DNA from: a bacterium
GTDB taxonomy: Bacteria; Elusimicrobiota; Elusimicrobia; UBA1565; UBA9628
Length of the DNA: 64,000 nucleotides
Direction: 5' to 3'
Assembly (NCBI GenBank): GCA_021782205.1
Contig: JAJXVH010000007.1
Coordinates: 1 to 64,000 of the forward strand
The position numbers and the translations under genes are program-made. Shown in pieces: positions 24,559 to 32,945 of the stretch (positions are counted from its first letter, which is position 1; the number at the start of each line of letters is the position of its first letter). The notes under the pieces were generated by a model. It made no database searches, had not been told where the DNA came from, and worked only from the letters and a program-made list of their open reading frames with translations.

Positions 24559-24924
24559 ATGGCCAAGAAGAACGCGAAGAAGGGCGGAAAGACGAAGGAT
24601 TCCAGCAAGCTAAAAAAAGGCAAGTTGCTGTCCCGGGTCAAGAAGGACGCCTCGGTGTTCCTGAGCTCGGAGGAGGGCAAGGTCACCAAGGAAAATGTCG
24701 TCAAGACGGCTGCGGCTCTCGGCATCATCGGCGCGGCCCTGCTGAAGGCCTCGCCCGCGCCCGCGGCCCACGGAAACTATCTGCACAATTCCGGCGGAGT
24801 CGGGTCGCATACCAGCCATGGCTCACACGGATCTCACGGCTCCCATGGTTCCCACGGTTCCCACGGTTCCCACGGTTCTCACGGCTCTCATTGCCGCGGT
24901 GGGTGGTGCAACCCGAGATGCTGA
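24559..24924 (+). CDS. hxsA: His-Xaa-Ser repeat protein, HxsA type (probable modified substrate)
   Basis: A 121-residue protein with a Lys-rich N-terminus, a leader-like helix (DASVFLSSEEGKVTKENVV), a hydrophobic AAALGIIGAALL segment ending in SPAPAAHGNY, and then a His-Gly-Ser repeat core. Residues 82-111 read GSHTSH followed by eight GSH units. The tail has three cysteines (C112, C117, C121). This is the layout of HxsA proteins, whose repeats are the proposed targets of HxsB/HxsC. I chose ATG 24559 because GGAGG lies 8 nt upstream; an upstream GTG at 24538 gives a poorer start. The adjacent D/B genes on one side and radical SAM genes on the other make it the most likely substrate of the locus. 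Confidence 0.85.
   Translation: MAKKNAKKGGKTKDSSKLKKGKLLSRVKKDASVFLSSEEGKVTKENVVKTAAALGIIGAALLKASPAPAAHGNYLHNSGGVGSHTSHGSHGSHGSHGSHGSHGSHGSHGSHCRGGWCNPRC
24802..24891 (+). repeat. 9-nt tandem repeat encoding Gly-Ser-His
   Basis: About ten imperfect copies of a 9-nt unit (consensus GGT TCC CAC) in frame within the HxsA gene. Identical units in the middle (several GGTTCCCAC in a row) and wobble variants at the edges show that the array is young and could change length by slippage. Confidence 0.9.
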
Positions 24925-24961
24925 GCGCGGGCGGCGGCGCGCGGGGGACTGAGAGCTTTCG

Positions 24962-26065
24962 GTGGCTCTGGACCACCTAGCCGTCTATCTGAGCAATAGC
25001 TGCAACTTGGCCTGCAGCTATTGCTATGTCGCGGTCAATCAAGGTCCGGCCGCACGCCTGGATTTTGATGCCGTGCGGCGTGCGGTCGACGAGTTCGTGG
25101 CGCGGGTCTCGCCCGATAAGCGGAAGGTCACTTTTATCGGCGGCGAGCCGCTTCTTGATTGGCCGTTGTTCGTCGAGTCCGCCCGCTACGCGCGCAGGGC
25201 GATGGGTCCAAGCGGGGTGCTGCAGACGTTCACGAACGGGACCTTGCTGACTCCTTCGAAGATTTCTTTTTTTGAAGAGGTCGGCGTTCATTGCACCGTA
25301 AGCGTGGACGGCCGCAAAGAAGACAACGACCTTCATCGTGTTTTCTATAAAACCGTCGGCCGATCCGTGTATGACGACGTGATGGAGCGTCTGCGGCCCT
25401 TGGACAAATCCCGTTTGGGCGTCAGCCTGGTCTTCACGGCGCGCACCGTGGACCGTCTTCTGTCCAACGTGGACGCATTCCATCGCATGGGATTCGGGCG
25501 GGTGACGTTCAATCCGGAGCTTTATGAGGCATGGCCGGAAGAAAAAATCGAGGCCATGCGGCTTGCGCTAAAAGGCCTTTCGCGCTGGTACCGTGCGTTG
25601 CTCGACGCGGGCGTTCGTCCGCCTCAGTTGCAGATACTCTATGCGGTCTTGGAGGCCGACGAACAGAATGCGGTCGACCCTCTTTGGTGGCGCGACTGCC
25701 ATAATATGACCCTGGGGCCGGACGGTCGTTACTATTCGTGCGACAAAGCGCTTTCTCATCCGATCGGAACCGCGGACGGCTTGGTCTCCGGCTCCGCGCA
25801 GACCGGCATGGACTGGGCGGGCCGCCAAGAGCGGCTCGACGACCCGGCGGCGCTCATCGAGTCCAGCGGAGAGGGTGCCGGCCATGTGTTTTGCCCGATC
25901 GGTGTGGTCGAACACGCCCGCCTTGCGGGACGCGACCCGGCACCGGCGTTGAAGAATTTTAGGCGCGTGGCCGACGCTTTTTCCGTCGGGTTGCATGACC
26001 TCGTCTCGCGATGCTCCGGCCATCCCGTCTACGAGGAAATGTATGGACGCGCCCGCGCCTGCTGA
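24962..26065 (+). CDS. Radical SAM maturase next to HxsA (HxsC position)
   Basis: A 367-residue enzyme, GTG start. C14-x3-C18-x2-C21 lies at the N-terminus (SNSCNLACSYCY), with IGGEPLLDWPLF, QTFTNGTLLTPSK and VSVDGRKEDNDLHR. Auxiliary-cluster cysteines occur in WRDCHNMTLGPDGRYYSCDK and HVFCPIGVVEHA. It follows hxsA by 37 nt, where HxsC would be expected, but I cannot confirm that it is HxsC rather than another peptide maturase. A paralogue at 31932 has the same length and layout but has lost every C-terminal cysteine. It overlaps the next radical SAM gene by 23 nt. Confidence 0.8.
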   Translation: MALDHLAVYLSNSCNLACSYCYVAVNQGPAARLDFDAVRRAVDEFVARVSPDKRKVTFIGGEPLLDWPLFVESARYARRAMGPSGVLQTFTNGTLLTPSKISFFEEVGVHCTVSVDGRKEDNDLHRVFYKTVGRSVYDDVMERLRPLDKSRLGVSLVFTARTVDRLLSNVDAFHRMGFGRVTFNPELYEAWPEEKIEAMRLALKGLSRWYRALLDAGVRPPQLQILYAVLEADEQNAVDPLWWRDCHNMTLGPDGRYYSCDKALSHPIGTADGLVSGSAQTGMDWAGRQERLDDPAALIESSGEGAGHVFCPIGVVEHARLAGRDPAPALKNFRRVADAFSVGLHDLVSRCSGHPVYEEMYGRARAC

Positions 26066-27200
26066 AATCCACGCCGCCTATGGTCCCGCGGAACTGGCGC
26101 GTCTGCGTGCTTTGGGGTTGGCGACGAATAAGGAAATTCGCCGATTTAAAGTCGCCGTAAATACCGCCTGTCCGTTGCGCTGCGATTACTGCTTCATCGA
26201 CAAGGATTCCGGTGAAACGATCTCTTGGGAGCACGTGGCCGGACTTGTGCGCTTCCTGCTGTCTTCACCCGGCCACGTGAAGAAACTTCTGTTGTACGGT
26301 GGAGAGCCGTTTCTGAATTTCGCGCTGGTGCGCGAGATCGCACTCTACGCCCGCGCCGAGGCGCTCAAGGCCGGAAAGGATTTGGATTTGTCGATCTGCA
26401 CCAGCGCGGCTCTCCCGTTGCGCACCGAATGGCTGGAATTCCTGCGCGACCAGCGGTTCTTCTTATCAGTCAGCATGGACGGAGACGCCGCGACCCATGA
26501 CGCTCATAGACACGACAAGGGCGGCGTCGGTTCTCATGCGCGCATGATTCCGAATCTGCCGCCGATTTTCGAATCGATCGGTCGCCGCCGCGCGATGGCG
26601 ATTCAATGCGTGCATCCCGGCAATGTCGAGAAAATGCTCGACAACTTCAAAACCCTCGCTGGTTATGGATTCGAGAATATTGAAATTGAAGTCATTCATG
26701 GGTTCGGCTGGAAAGACAAGAAGCATCTTTTTCGCCCAATGATGCAGAGAGTGTTGGACTGGGTGTGGGAGGAGGCCCGGGCGGGGCGGCGACGCTTTGT
26801 CGTTTGTTCGCTGGTGCCGCTGATGCTCAAGGATGGCGTCGTTCGCGAGGATTGGTGCCCGTTCCACTCATCGATGGAAACGTACCCTGACGGCAGCTTT
26901 TCATTCTATCCGTTCGCGTTCGTGGATTGGGATGGACGCAGACGCTCCAAAGTGGGGGACGCCTCCGGTGGAATTCCGCCGCGTTTCCAGGATTGCTCAT
27001 TCGACCTGGGATCGGATAAATGTCGGAACTGCACCACCGATTACTATAAGAATCCGTCCGTGAACGAAGGCAACGATCCCTATCGCTGGCGCACCGAGAT
27101 GGCGCGTGCGTTCATGGACAAGGTCGCAATGGTCGCGCGAACCGATCCGACGATGAAGGAATATCTGAAGGAGGCGCTGATTCGGTGCCGCATCAGCTGA
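26043..27200 (+). CDS. Radical SAM protein, anSME/SPASM-like
   Basis: A 385-residue enzyme with C43-x3-C47-x2-C50 in NTACPLRCDYCFIDKDSG, LLYGGEPFLNFALV and FLSVSMDGDAATHDAHR. Later cysteines lie in VREDWCPFHSSME (after DGSFSFYPF), and in FQDCSFDLGSDKCRNCTTDYY, enough for auxiliary clusters of the SPASM kind. I start it at ATG 26043, preceded by GAGGAA; a longer reading to 25995 would extend further into the previous gene. It overlaps the TPR-radical SAM fusion by 16 nt. Related SPASM proteins modify peptides or sulfatases. No sulfatase is visible here, so a peptide substrate is more likely. Confidence 0.83.
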   Translation: MDAPAPAEIHAAYGPAELARLRALGLATNKEIRRFKVAVNTACPLRCDYCFIDKDSGETISWEHVAGLVRFLLSSPGHVKKLLLYGGEPFLNFALVREIALYARAEALKAGKDLDLSICTSAALPLRTEWLEFLRDQRFFLSVSMDGDAATHDAHRHDKGGVGSHARMIPNLPPIFESIGRRRAMAIQCVHPGNVEKMLDNFKTLAGYGFENIEIEVIHGFGWKDKKHLFRPMMQRVLDWVWEEARAGRRRFVVCSLVPLMLKDGVVREDWCPFHSSMETYPDGSFSFYPFAFVDWDGRRRSKVGDASGGIPPRFQDCSFDLGSDKCRNCTTDYYKNPSVNEGNDPYRWRTEMARAFMDKVAMVARTDPTMKEYLKEALIRCRIS

Positions 27201-30200
27201 CGTTGCTGGGATCCTCGCCCAATGCCGTGCTGCGCCGCGGCGCGGTGAAGGCGAACCTGATCCACCACCTGGCGCACACGGGTGGAACGAACGTCCTTCG
27301 ACGGATCGGGCGCGCTTACGCGCCGCCGCGGGATTGGATTCCTGCGTCCGGACGTCCGGTTTCTGCTTCGACGGCGAGAGCGTTTGACGCCGCCTTCGGC
27401 GTTGCGACCCCGCGTCTCTCCCGCCGCCATCCCGTCCTCGCCACGCTGGCGCGCGCCGCGGGCCGCGATGAGTTCTGGGCCCATTTCGGCCTTGCCTTCC
27501 ACTTCTTGCGCGTCTGGGAGGGAGATGAGCCGTTTCGCGACGCTCTGGCGCACGCCGACGCGGCGCTGCGCTTCGAGCCGGACTGGGCGTGGGGGTATCT
27601 CCTACGCGGGGAAATAAAGCGCTCGCTGATTGATTACGCGGGCGCGGCCCTCGACCTGCACCGGGCCGCCGCCCTCGACCCGGGTTGGTCCTGGGCCGAA
27701 GGATTTCTTTCGCGGGCGCTTTTCCAGCGCGGCACCGACGCTTCGGGCCTGGAGCCTTTGGACCGAGCGGTGACCCTGGGCCCGCGCGAAGGTTTTTTAC
27801 GCTGCTGGCGCGCGGAAGCGTATCGCCGTCTGGGCCGGACGTCGGAGGCTCAGCGTGAATTTAGCGAAGGGTTGAGCCTGGATCCGCTCTATGACCAGGG
27901 CTATGGCTGGCGCGCGCGCCTGCTGGACGCGCAGGGCCGCCATGACGAGGCTGCCGCGGATTTGCGTCGCGGCATCGACTTGTGTCCGCATTTTGAAAAG
28001 GCTCATCGGCAACTTGTGCGCTCCCTGCGCGGGGCCGGTAAGACGGGCGCGGCCCTGCGCGAGCTTGACCGCGCCGCGACGCTCAATCACCGCAATAACT
28101 GGCTGGGTGTCTGGCGTGTCGAGGGTCATCCGGATGACGCGACGGCCCGCCAAGCGCTGGCTGAGATCGATGCGCATCTGGCGCGCCGTCCCCGCGATGC
28201 GCGCGCGCTAGCCTGGAAGGGCGAAACGCTGGCCCAGATCGGACGGCTGACCGAGGCAATCGACATCCTCGACGCCGCGCTGAATCTCAAGGCGGACGAC
28301 GCCTGGGCGTTGTGTTGGCGAGGCGAGGCCCTGTTGGGATTGGGCCGCGTCGCGGAAGCGCGGGCGGACCTGGACCGCGCGATTGTCCGCGACGCCTCCT
28401 ACGGACGCGCGTGGGCCTGGCGAGGTCGCGTGCGGCTCCTCTGCGGCGATTTCGAGGGGGCTGAAAATGACCTGACCAGGGCGCTGTCGGTCAAGAGAGT
28501 CGAGTACTCCTGGATATGCGCCTGGCGCGGAGAAGCAAGGCTCGAACTCGGCCGACTCGAGGACGCGACCCGCGACTTTGACGCCGTCCTCGCGCTTGAC
28601 CCAGGCCAAGCGCGCTTCCGACGGCTGCGGGCACGCGCGGCGCGCGGCGAGGCGGCGGGCGCGCAATCCGATCTTGACGCGGCGCGTGTGTCCTCCGATT
28701 TCGCTTTCGAGTCTTCGACGCCCGTACTCTGGGGTCATCTGCCGTGGCGGACGATTCTGGCGGTCGAGGAGCGGCGTCTTGCGGGCGACGCCCGGGGCGG
28801 TCTGCGCCGTCTAAATCCGGTCGTGCGCCGCCATGGCGGAGAGGCCCCCTGGCTCTACATTCTGCGCTACCGTCTGCGGCGCGCGCTGGGCGCGGCCAAC
28901 GCGCACCGTGACGTCGATCTCGCTTTCCGCCGTGATCCGAACTCCGGCTGGATCGCAGGCTTGGTGGCGGCTCCGCCATCCGCGGCGCGGCAAGCTCTTC
29001 TCTTGCGCGATTCCTGGAGGGGATTCGCGGACGACGCCTCTTGCGCGCCCCTCCACGCCTATCACGGGCATGATCTTTTCCGGCGAGGCGACGCGACGGG
29101 AGGACTGAAAGCGCTTGAGCGCGCGGTCGGTCTGGAACCGTCGGCGTGGATCCTGGCGTGGCTCGGTGAGGCTCTTCGTTCCGCAGGGCGCCCTGAGGAA
29201 GCGCGCGCGGCGTTGGATCGTGCCCTCGCTCTCGATGCGCGCTATGACAACGCCTGGGCTTGGCGCGCGACGTTGAAGCTTGCCGAAGCGGACGCCGCGG
29301 GCGCATTGACGGATCTGCGGCGTGCCATTGCGCTGCGGCCTACCGCTCGAGCGCTCCATGAGTTGGCCCGGACTTTGCGCGCCCTAGGTCGAACCGAGGA
29401 TTCGCTGGACGCGCTGGCTAGCGCGGCGCGACTCAATGCCGAGCTTGGCTGGTCTGGGCTTCGCGACGAGGCCGCCCCGCAGGCTTTAGAGGAAATCCGG
29501 GCGCTACGTGTTCGCCGCGACGGGCCGCGACTGCGGGAATGGGAGGCCGACGCTCTTCTTCGCCTCGGTCAGCCGGGGCAGGCGCTGGCGATTCTAAAGG
29601 GCGCGCGCTCCGCGTGGGCGCGAACGCGCCGGGCCGAGGCCCTTTTACAGCTGGAAGGTCCATCGTCCCGCGCTCTTGAAGAGGCGCTGGCGGCATCTCG
29701 CGGAGACCCGCGTTGGGCCAAGAGCCGAGCCGTGGCGGCGCAGGCCACTTTGCGCGCGGGCGACACGGCTGCGGCCGCCGTCCATGCCGCGGCGGCCGTC
29801 CGGCTCAACCCCTTTTCCGCGCGGCTGCGCGTTCTGCGCGCCGAGGCGCTGGCCGCGTCCGGCCGACGCCGCGCGGCGAAACGCGAGTTGGAGCGCGCGC
29901 GCGCTTTGGCTCCGGGCTACGCGTTGGCGCGGCAACGACTGGAAGAGCTTCAATTCGGACGACCCATCGACGCGCCGTCGCTTATTCCTGCTTCCGATCC
30001 GATCGGCGGCGAGCCGAAGTCATTGGAATTTTTTGTCAATTATTCCTGCAACGCCAAATGCCCGTTCTGTTTTAATCCCCCGGATGCCTCCGCCGAGCTT
30101 GAGCGGGGCCTGCCTTTGCGGGAATTAGCCGCGCGCCTCCTGTCCGGCTGGCGCGAAGGTTATCGTGCCGTCAAATTTATCGGCGGTGAAGTCACCGTGC

Positions 30201-30973
30201 GGGAGGATCTGCCTCAGATCCTCGCCGCGGCCCGGCAGATCGGCTACCGCTCTATTCAGTTGACGACCAACGGCCTGCGTCTCGCCGACCCGGCTTATGC
30301 GCGGCGCTTGGTCACGCTCGGCGTTAATCGCGTGCGTTTTTCCGTCCATGGGCATCTTTCGGAACTTCATGACCGGCTGGTGGGCGTTCCGGGGGCGCTC
30401 GCGAAAATTGAACTGGCGGCCGGCCACTTGCGGCCGCTCGGGGTGTCACTTGGCGTCAACTACGTCTTGAATCGAGTGAACGTTGGAGCATTTCCGGAAA
30501 CCCTCGACTGGCTTTACGGTTCCTTCGGGGTCGACGACGTGATTGTCTATTTCTTGCGCTATCAGGGCTTTGGGGCCCTGCTTGAAAATAAGAACTCGCT
30601 CAAGCTTTCGTTTTCGGAGGCGGTCGGGCCCGTGCGGGAAGGCCTTTCCCGTTTGCGCGCGCGCGGGACCTTGCGAATGCCGCAATTGATTCATTTTACG
30701 CCCTGCGTGGCCCCGGAATGGACGAAATTGATGGCCGATTGGACCCGGGACCCTGCCGGCAGCGGTCAAGGCAATACATCCGAGGACCGCGTGACGATGC
30801 CCGACGGTACGACCGGCTTGATCCATGCGGTGACCAACAGCGGCAAACGGCCCGTGGCCGCCTGCGCGTTCTGCGCGATCCGTGAGCGCTGTCTGGGTGT
30901 CGAGGAAAACTACGTCTCCGAGTTCGGGGAGAATGAATTTCATCCGCTGCGCCTCGCGGAGGTGGCCGCATGA
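27185..30973 (+). CDS. TPR-radical SAM fusion protein
   Basis: A 1262-residue protein, GTG start. Residues about 110-930 are tandem TPR-type helical repeats of roughly 34 residues with a recurring W-x-WRG signature (CWRGEALLGLGRVAEARADL, WAWRGRVRLLCGDF). An atypical unit near residue 300 reads HRNNWLGVWRVEGHPDD. The radical SAM domain is C-terminal, with C955-x3-C959-x2-C962 in NYSCNAKCPFCFNPP, IGGEVTVREDLP (GGEV instead of GGEP), FSVHGHLSELHDRLVGVPGA, HFTPCVAPEW, and cysteines in AACAFCAIRERCLGV for an auxiliary cluster. The TPR part probably docks a partner or substrate protein. It is paralogous to the stand-alone TPR protein at 35825 and, in its radical SAM half, to the genes at 14651 and 30970. 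Confidence 0.88.
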   Translation: MPHQLTLLGSSPNAVLRRGAVKANLIHHLAHTGGTNVLRRIGRAYAPPRDWIPASGRPVSASTARAFDAAFGVATPRLSRRHPVLATLARAAGRDEFWAHFGLAFHFLRVWEGDEPFRDALAHADAALRFEPDWAWGYLLRGEIKRSLIDYAGAALDLHRAAALDPGWSWAEGFLSRALFQRGTDASGLEPLDRAVTLGPREGFLRCWRAEAYRRLGRTSEAQREFSEGLSLDPLYDQGYGWRARLLDAQGRHDEAAADLRRGIDLCPHFEKAHRQLVRSLRGAGKTGAALRELDRAATLNHRNNWLGVWRVEGHPDDATARQALAEIDAHLARRPRDARALAWKGETLAQIGRLTEAIDILDAALNLKADDAWALCWRGEALLGLGRVAEARADLDRAIVRDASYGRAWAWRGRVRLLCGDFEGAENDLTRALSVKRVEYSWICAWRGEARLELGRLEDATRDFDAVLALDPGQARFRRLRARAARGEAAGAQSDLDAARVSSDFAFESSTPVLWGHLPWRTILAVEERRLAGDARGGLRRLNPVVRRHGGEAPWLYILRYRLRRALGAANAHRDVDLAFRRDPNSGWIAGLVAAPPSAARQALLLRDSWRGFADDASCAPLHAYHGHDLFRRGDATGGLKALERAVGLEPSAWILAWLGEALRSAGRPEEARAALDRALALDARYDNAWAWRATLKLAEADAAGALTDLRRAIALRPTARALHELARTLRALGRTEDSLDALASAARLNAELGWSGLRDEAAPQALEEIRALRVRRDGPRLREWEADALLRLGQPGQALAILKGARSAWARTRRAEALLQLEGPSSRALEEALAASRGDPRWAKSRAVAAQATLRAGDTAAAAVHAAAAVRLNPFSARLRVLRAEALAASGRRRAAKRELERARALAPGYALARQRLEELQFGRPIDAPSLIPASDPIGGEPKSLEFFVNYSCNAKCPFCFNPPDASAELERGLPLRELAARLLSGWREGYRAVKFIGGEVTVREDLPQILAAARQIGYRSIQLTTNGLRLADPAYARRLVTLGVNRVRFSVHGHLSELHDRLVGVPGALAKIELAAGHLRPLGVSLGVNYVLNRVNVGAFPETLDWLYGSFGVDDVIVYFLRYQGFGALLENKNSLKLSFSEAVGPVREGLSRLRARGTLRMPQLIHFTPCVAPEWTKLMADWTRDPAGSGQGNTSEDRVTMPDGTTGLIHAVTNSGKRPVAACAFCAIRERCLGVEENYVSEFGENEFHPLRLAEVAA

Positions 30974-31935
30974 AGACAGACGACCCCACCCTCGAGTTGT
31001 TTCTCAATTATGCCTGCCAGGCGAAATGCGGATTCTGCTATAACCCGCCTATCGACGATCAGCTCCTGCGCCTCGAGCTTTCCTTTGAACAGGCCGCGGC
31101 CGCCCTCTACCAAGCTTCGCATGGCGGCACGCGTCGCCTGAATCTTCACGGAGGTGAAGTGACTCTCCGTGATGACCTGCCGAAAATTGTACGCCTCGCG
31201 CGCAAGCTTGGTTTCATCGACATCACTTTGGTCACCAACGGCGTGCGTCTTGGCGACGGCCGCTACGCGCGCTCGCTCGCGTCTGCGGGCTTGACCAGCG
31301 CGCGCCTCTCCATCCATGCGCCGAACGCCCCGGCGCATGACGCGATTGTTCAAGTGCCCGGGGCTTTTGTGCGCGCGCGGCGCGCGATGGCCCACATGGA
31401 GAAGCTCGGCGTCGCGGTGGGAATTAACTTCGTGCTCATTGCGGAGAATGCTTCTCTCTTGCCGGAGTTCCTGAAGATGTTCGTCGTTGACGCTGGAGTC
31501 AAGGACGTCATCGTGTATTTCCCGCATGAACGCGGGATGATGGCGCTAAATGCCGCGCGTCTGTCGATGTCCTATCAGGACACGCATGCGCACCTGCTGG
31601 ACGCGGCCGCGATGCTGACGGCAGCGGGGCGGCGCGACGCGCTAAAGATCGCCAATGTCCCACCCTGCGCCGCTCCGGAACTTCTGGATGTCCTTCTTGA
31701 TTGGGAGCGCTCTCATGAAGGTTCTCCCGCCGCGATGCTTCACCCGGAAGGGCATGAGTCCGATCTTTCCGCCATGAAGGACGGACAACGGCGGCCGATC
31801 GCCGCATGCCGATCTTGCACGCTCTCCGCGCGATGTCGAGGAGTCGAATCCGAGTACCTGCGCCGGCACGGAGACGCCGCTTTACGCCCATTGGACGCCG
31901 TCCCGTTCTTGCCGCCCGTGGGAGCCCGGCGATGA
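30970..31935 (+). CDS. Radical SAM protein
   Basis: A 321-residue enzyme starting in a 4-nt overlap with the fusion gene. The motif is C16-x3-C20-x2-C23 in NYACQAKCGFCYNPP, with LHGGEVTLRDDLP (GGEV variant), LVTNGVRLGDGRY and LSIHAPNAPAHDAIVQVPGA. C-terminal CRSCTLSARCRGVESEYL provides the auxiliary set. It is a near relative of the radical SAM half of the preceding protein, including the NPP after the third cysteine and the GGEVT variant. The two genes look like products of one duplication, with the TPR part attached to only one. Confidence 0.87.
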   Translation: MKTDDPTLELFLNYACQAKCGFCYNPPIDDQLLRLELSFEQAAAALYQASHGGTRRLNLHGGEVTLRDDLPKIVRLARKLGFIDITLVTNGVRLGDGRYARSLASAGLTSARLSIHAPNAPAHDAIVQVPGAFVRARRAMAHMEKLGVAVGINFVLIAENASLLPEFLKMFVVDAGVKDVIVYFPHERGMMALNAARLSMSYQDTHAHLLDAAAMLTAAGRRDALKIANVPPCAAPELLDVLLDWERSHEGSPAAMLHPEGHESDLSAMKDGQRRPIAACRSCTLSARCRGVESEYLRRHGDAALRPLDAVPFLPPVGARR

Positions 31936-32945
31936 ACCTGCTGCTCTTTCTCTCCGATCGTTGCAATATGGCCTGCGGCTATTGTTTTCTGTCACTGAAT
32001 GAGCATCCGACCACGATATTGACCGAAGCCAGCGCCGTGAGCGCGGTCAGTGCGCATGCGGCTAGGTTCGGTTTCCGCGCCCGAGTGACCATCCTCGGCG
32101 GGGAGCCGCTGCTCCATCCGGAATTAATCCGGACGATTGTCCGGCGCACGCACCGTTCTGGCGCGAAGTTCACGCTGGTCACCAACGGCACGAAAATGGC
32201 GCCGAACGATATCGAGGGACTTCTCGACCTCGGCATCGAGGTCGTCGTCAGCGTGGATGGCGGCGCGCCGTCGCACGACCTACAGAGGCGATTTTTGGGC
32301 GGGGGACACACGCATGATGTGATCGCGGCGTCCCTTTCGAGGCTCGACGTCAAGCGATTAAGGGCGAACCTCGTCGTTTCAGAGGCCACTGTCCCCGCTT
32401 TTCTCACCAATATTGAGGCGCTGCGGGAGTTGGGCTTTCGCCGCGTGTCGTTTCACGCCGACGTCTTGAATTCCTGGAGCGAGGACGGCCTGCGCATTTT
32501 GGAGGGCGCCCTGTCGGGGTTCGTCCGCTACGTTCGCATCGTCGGCAAGTCTCAGAGCGGTTTGAGCTTTGCGCATCTGGATAGCTACCGCCGCTTGCGC
32601 AGCGGTCTTCCAGGGGACGAGGAAATCATTTTAGGCGCCGACGGTCGCTATTACCTCAGCGATGCCTGGCTGTCTTTGCCGTATGGTCGGGGTTTGGATG
32701 GGGCCGTCGGCGACGCTGTCTCCGGCCCGGACTGGGCGCGGCGTCGCGCCCTGTTGGCGGCGGCAGACGCGGAAGTGGCTCGGGTGTTGGGACCGGAACC
32801 ATATTACACCTGGCCCCGTGAAGCATGGCTTCTGGCCCGCATCTCGGGTCGCGATCCGGAGGCGGCGGTCAAGGCCTTTCACCGTGCGGATTCGCTGATC
32901 GGTCGGGCTCTTGGCGGGCTTGTTCGGGAGACGACGCTTGGCTGA
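31932..32945 (+). CDS. Radical SAM protein without auxiliary cysteines
   Basis: A 337-residue enzyme coupled by ATGA to the previous gene. C11-x3-C15-x2-C18 in DRCNMACGYCF, LGGEPLLHPELI, LVTNGTKMAPND and VSVDGGAPSHDLQRRFLGG. It is paralogous over its whole length to the gene at 24962. However, the three cysteines of its first-cluster motif are the only cysteines in the protein: DGRYYSCDK has become DGRYYLSDA, and HVFCPIG has become YYTWPRE. It should hold only the SAM-cleaving cluster. This implies a different reaction, or a different electron supply, from its relative. Confidence 0.84.
   Translation: MNLLLFLSDRCNMACGYCFLSLNEHPTTILTEASAVSAVSAHAARFGFRARVTILGGEPLLHPELIRTIVRRTHRSGAKFTLVTNGTKMAPNDIEGLLDLGIEVVVSVDGGAPSHDLQRRFLGGGHTHDVIAASLSRLDVKRLRANLVVSEATVPAFLTNIEALRELGFRRVSFHADVLNSWSEDGLRILEGALSGFVRYVRIVGKSQSGLSFAHLDSYRRLRSGLPGDEEIILGADGRYYLSDAWLSLPYGRGLDGAVGDAVSGPDWARRRALLAAADAEVARVLGPEPYYTWPREAWLLARISGRDPEAAVKAFHRADSLIGRALGGLVRETTLG

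Noticed and set aside
24802-24891. Short tandem repeat as a CRISPR array
   Set aside because: The units are 9 nt, contiguous and in frame, coding Gly-Ser-His; there are no spacers and no cas genes nearby.
24559-24924. His-rich protein as a simple nickel- or zinc-storage protein
   Set aside because: Metal binding cannot be excluded, but the leader-like N-terminus and the flanking HxsB/HxsD genes fit a modified His-Xaa-Ser substrate better, and no metal transporter or metallochaperone gene is nearby.
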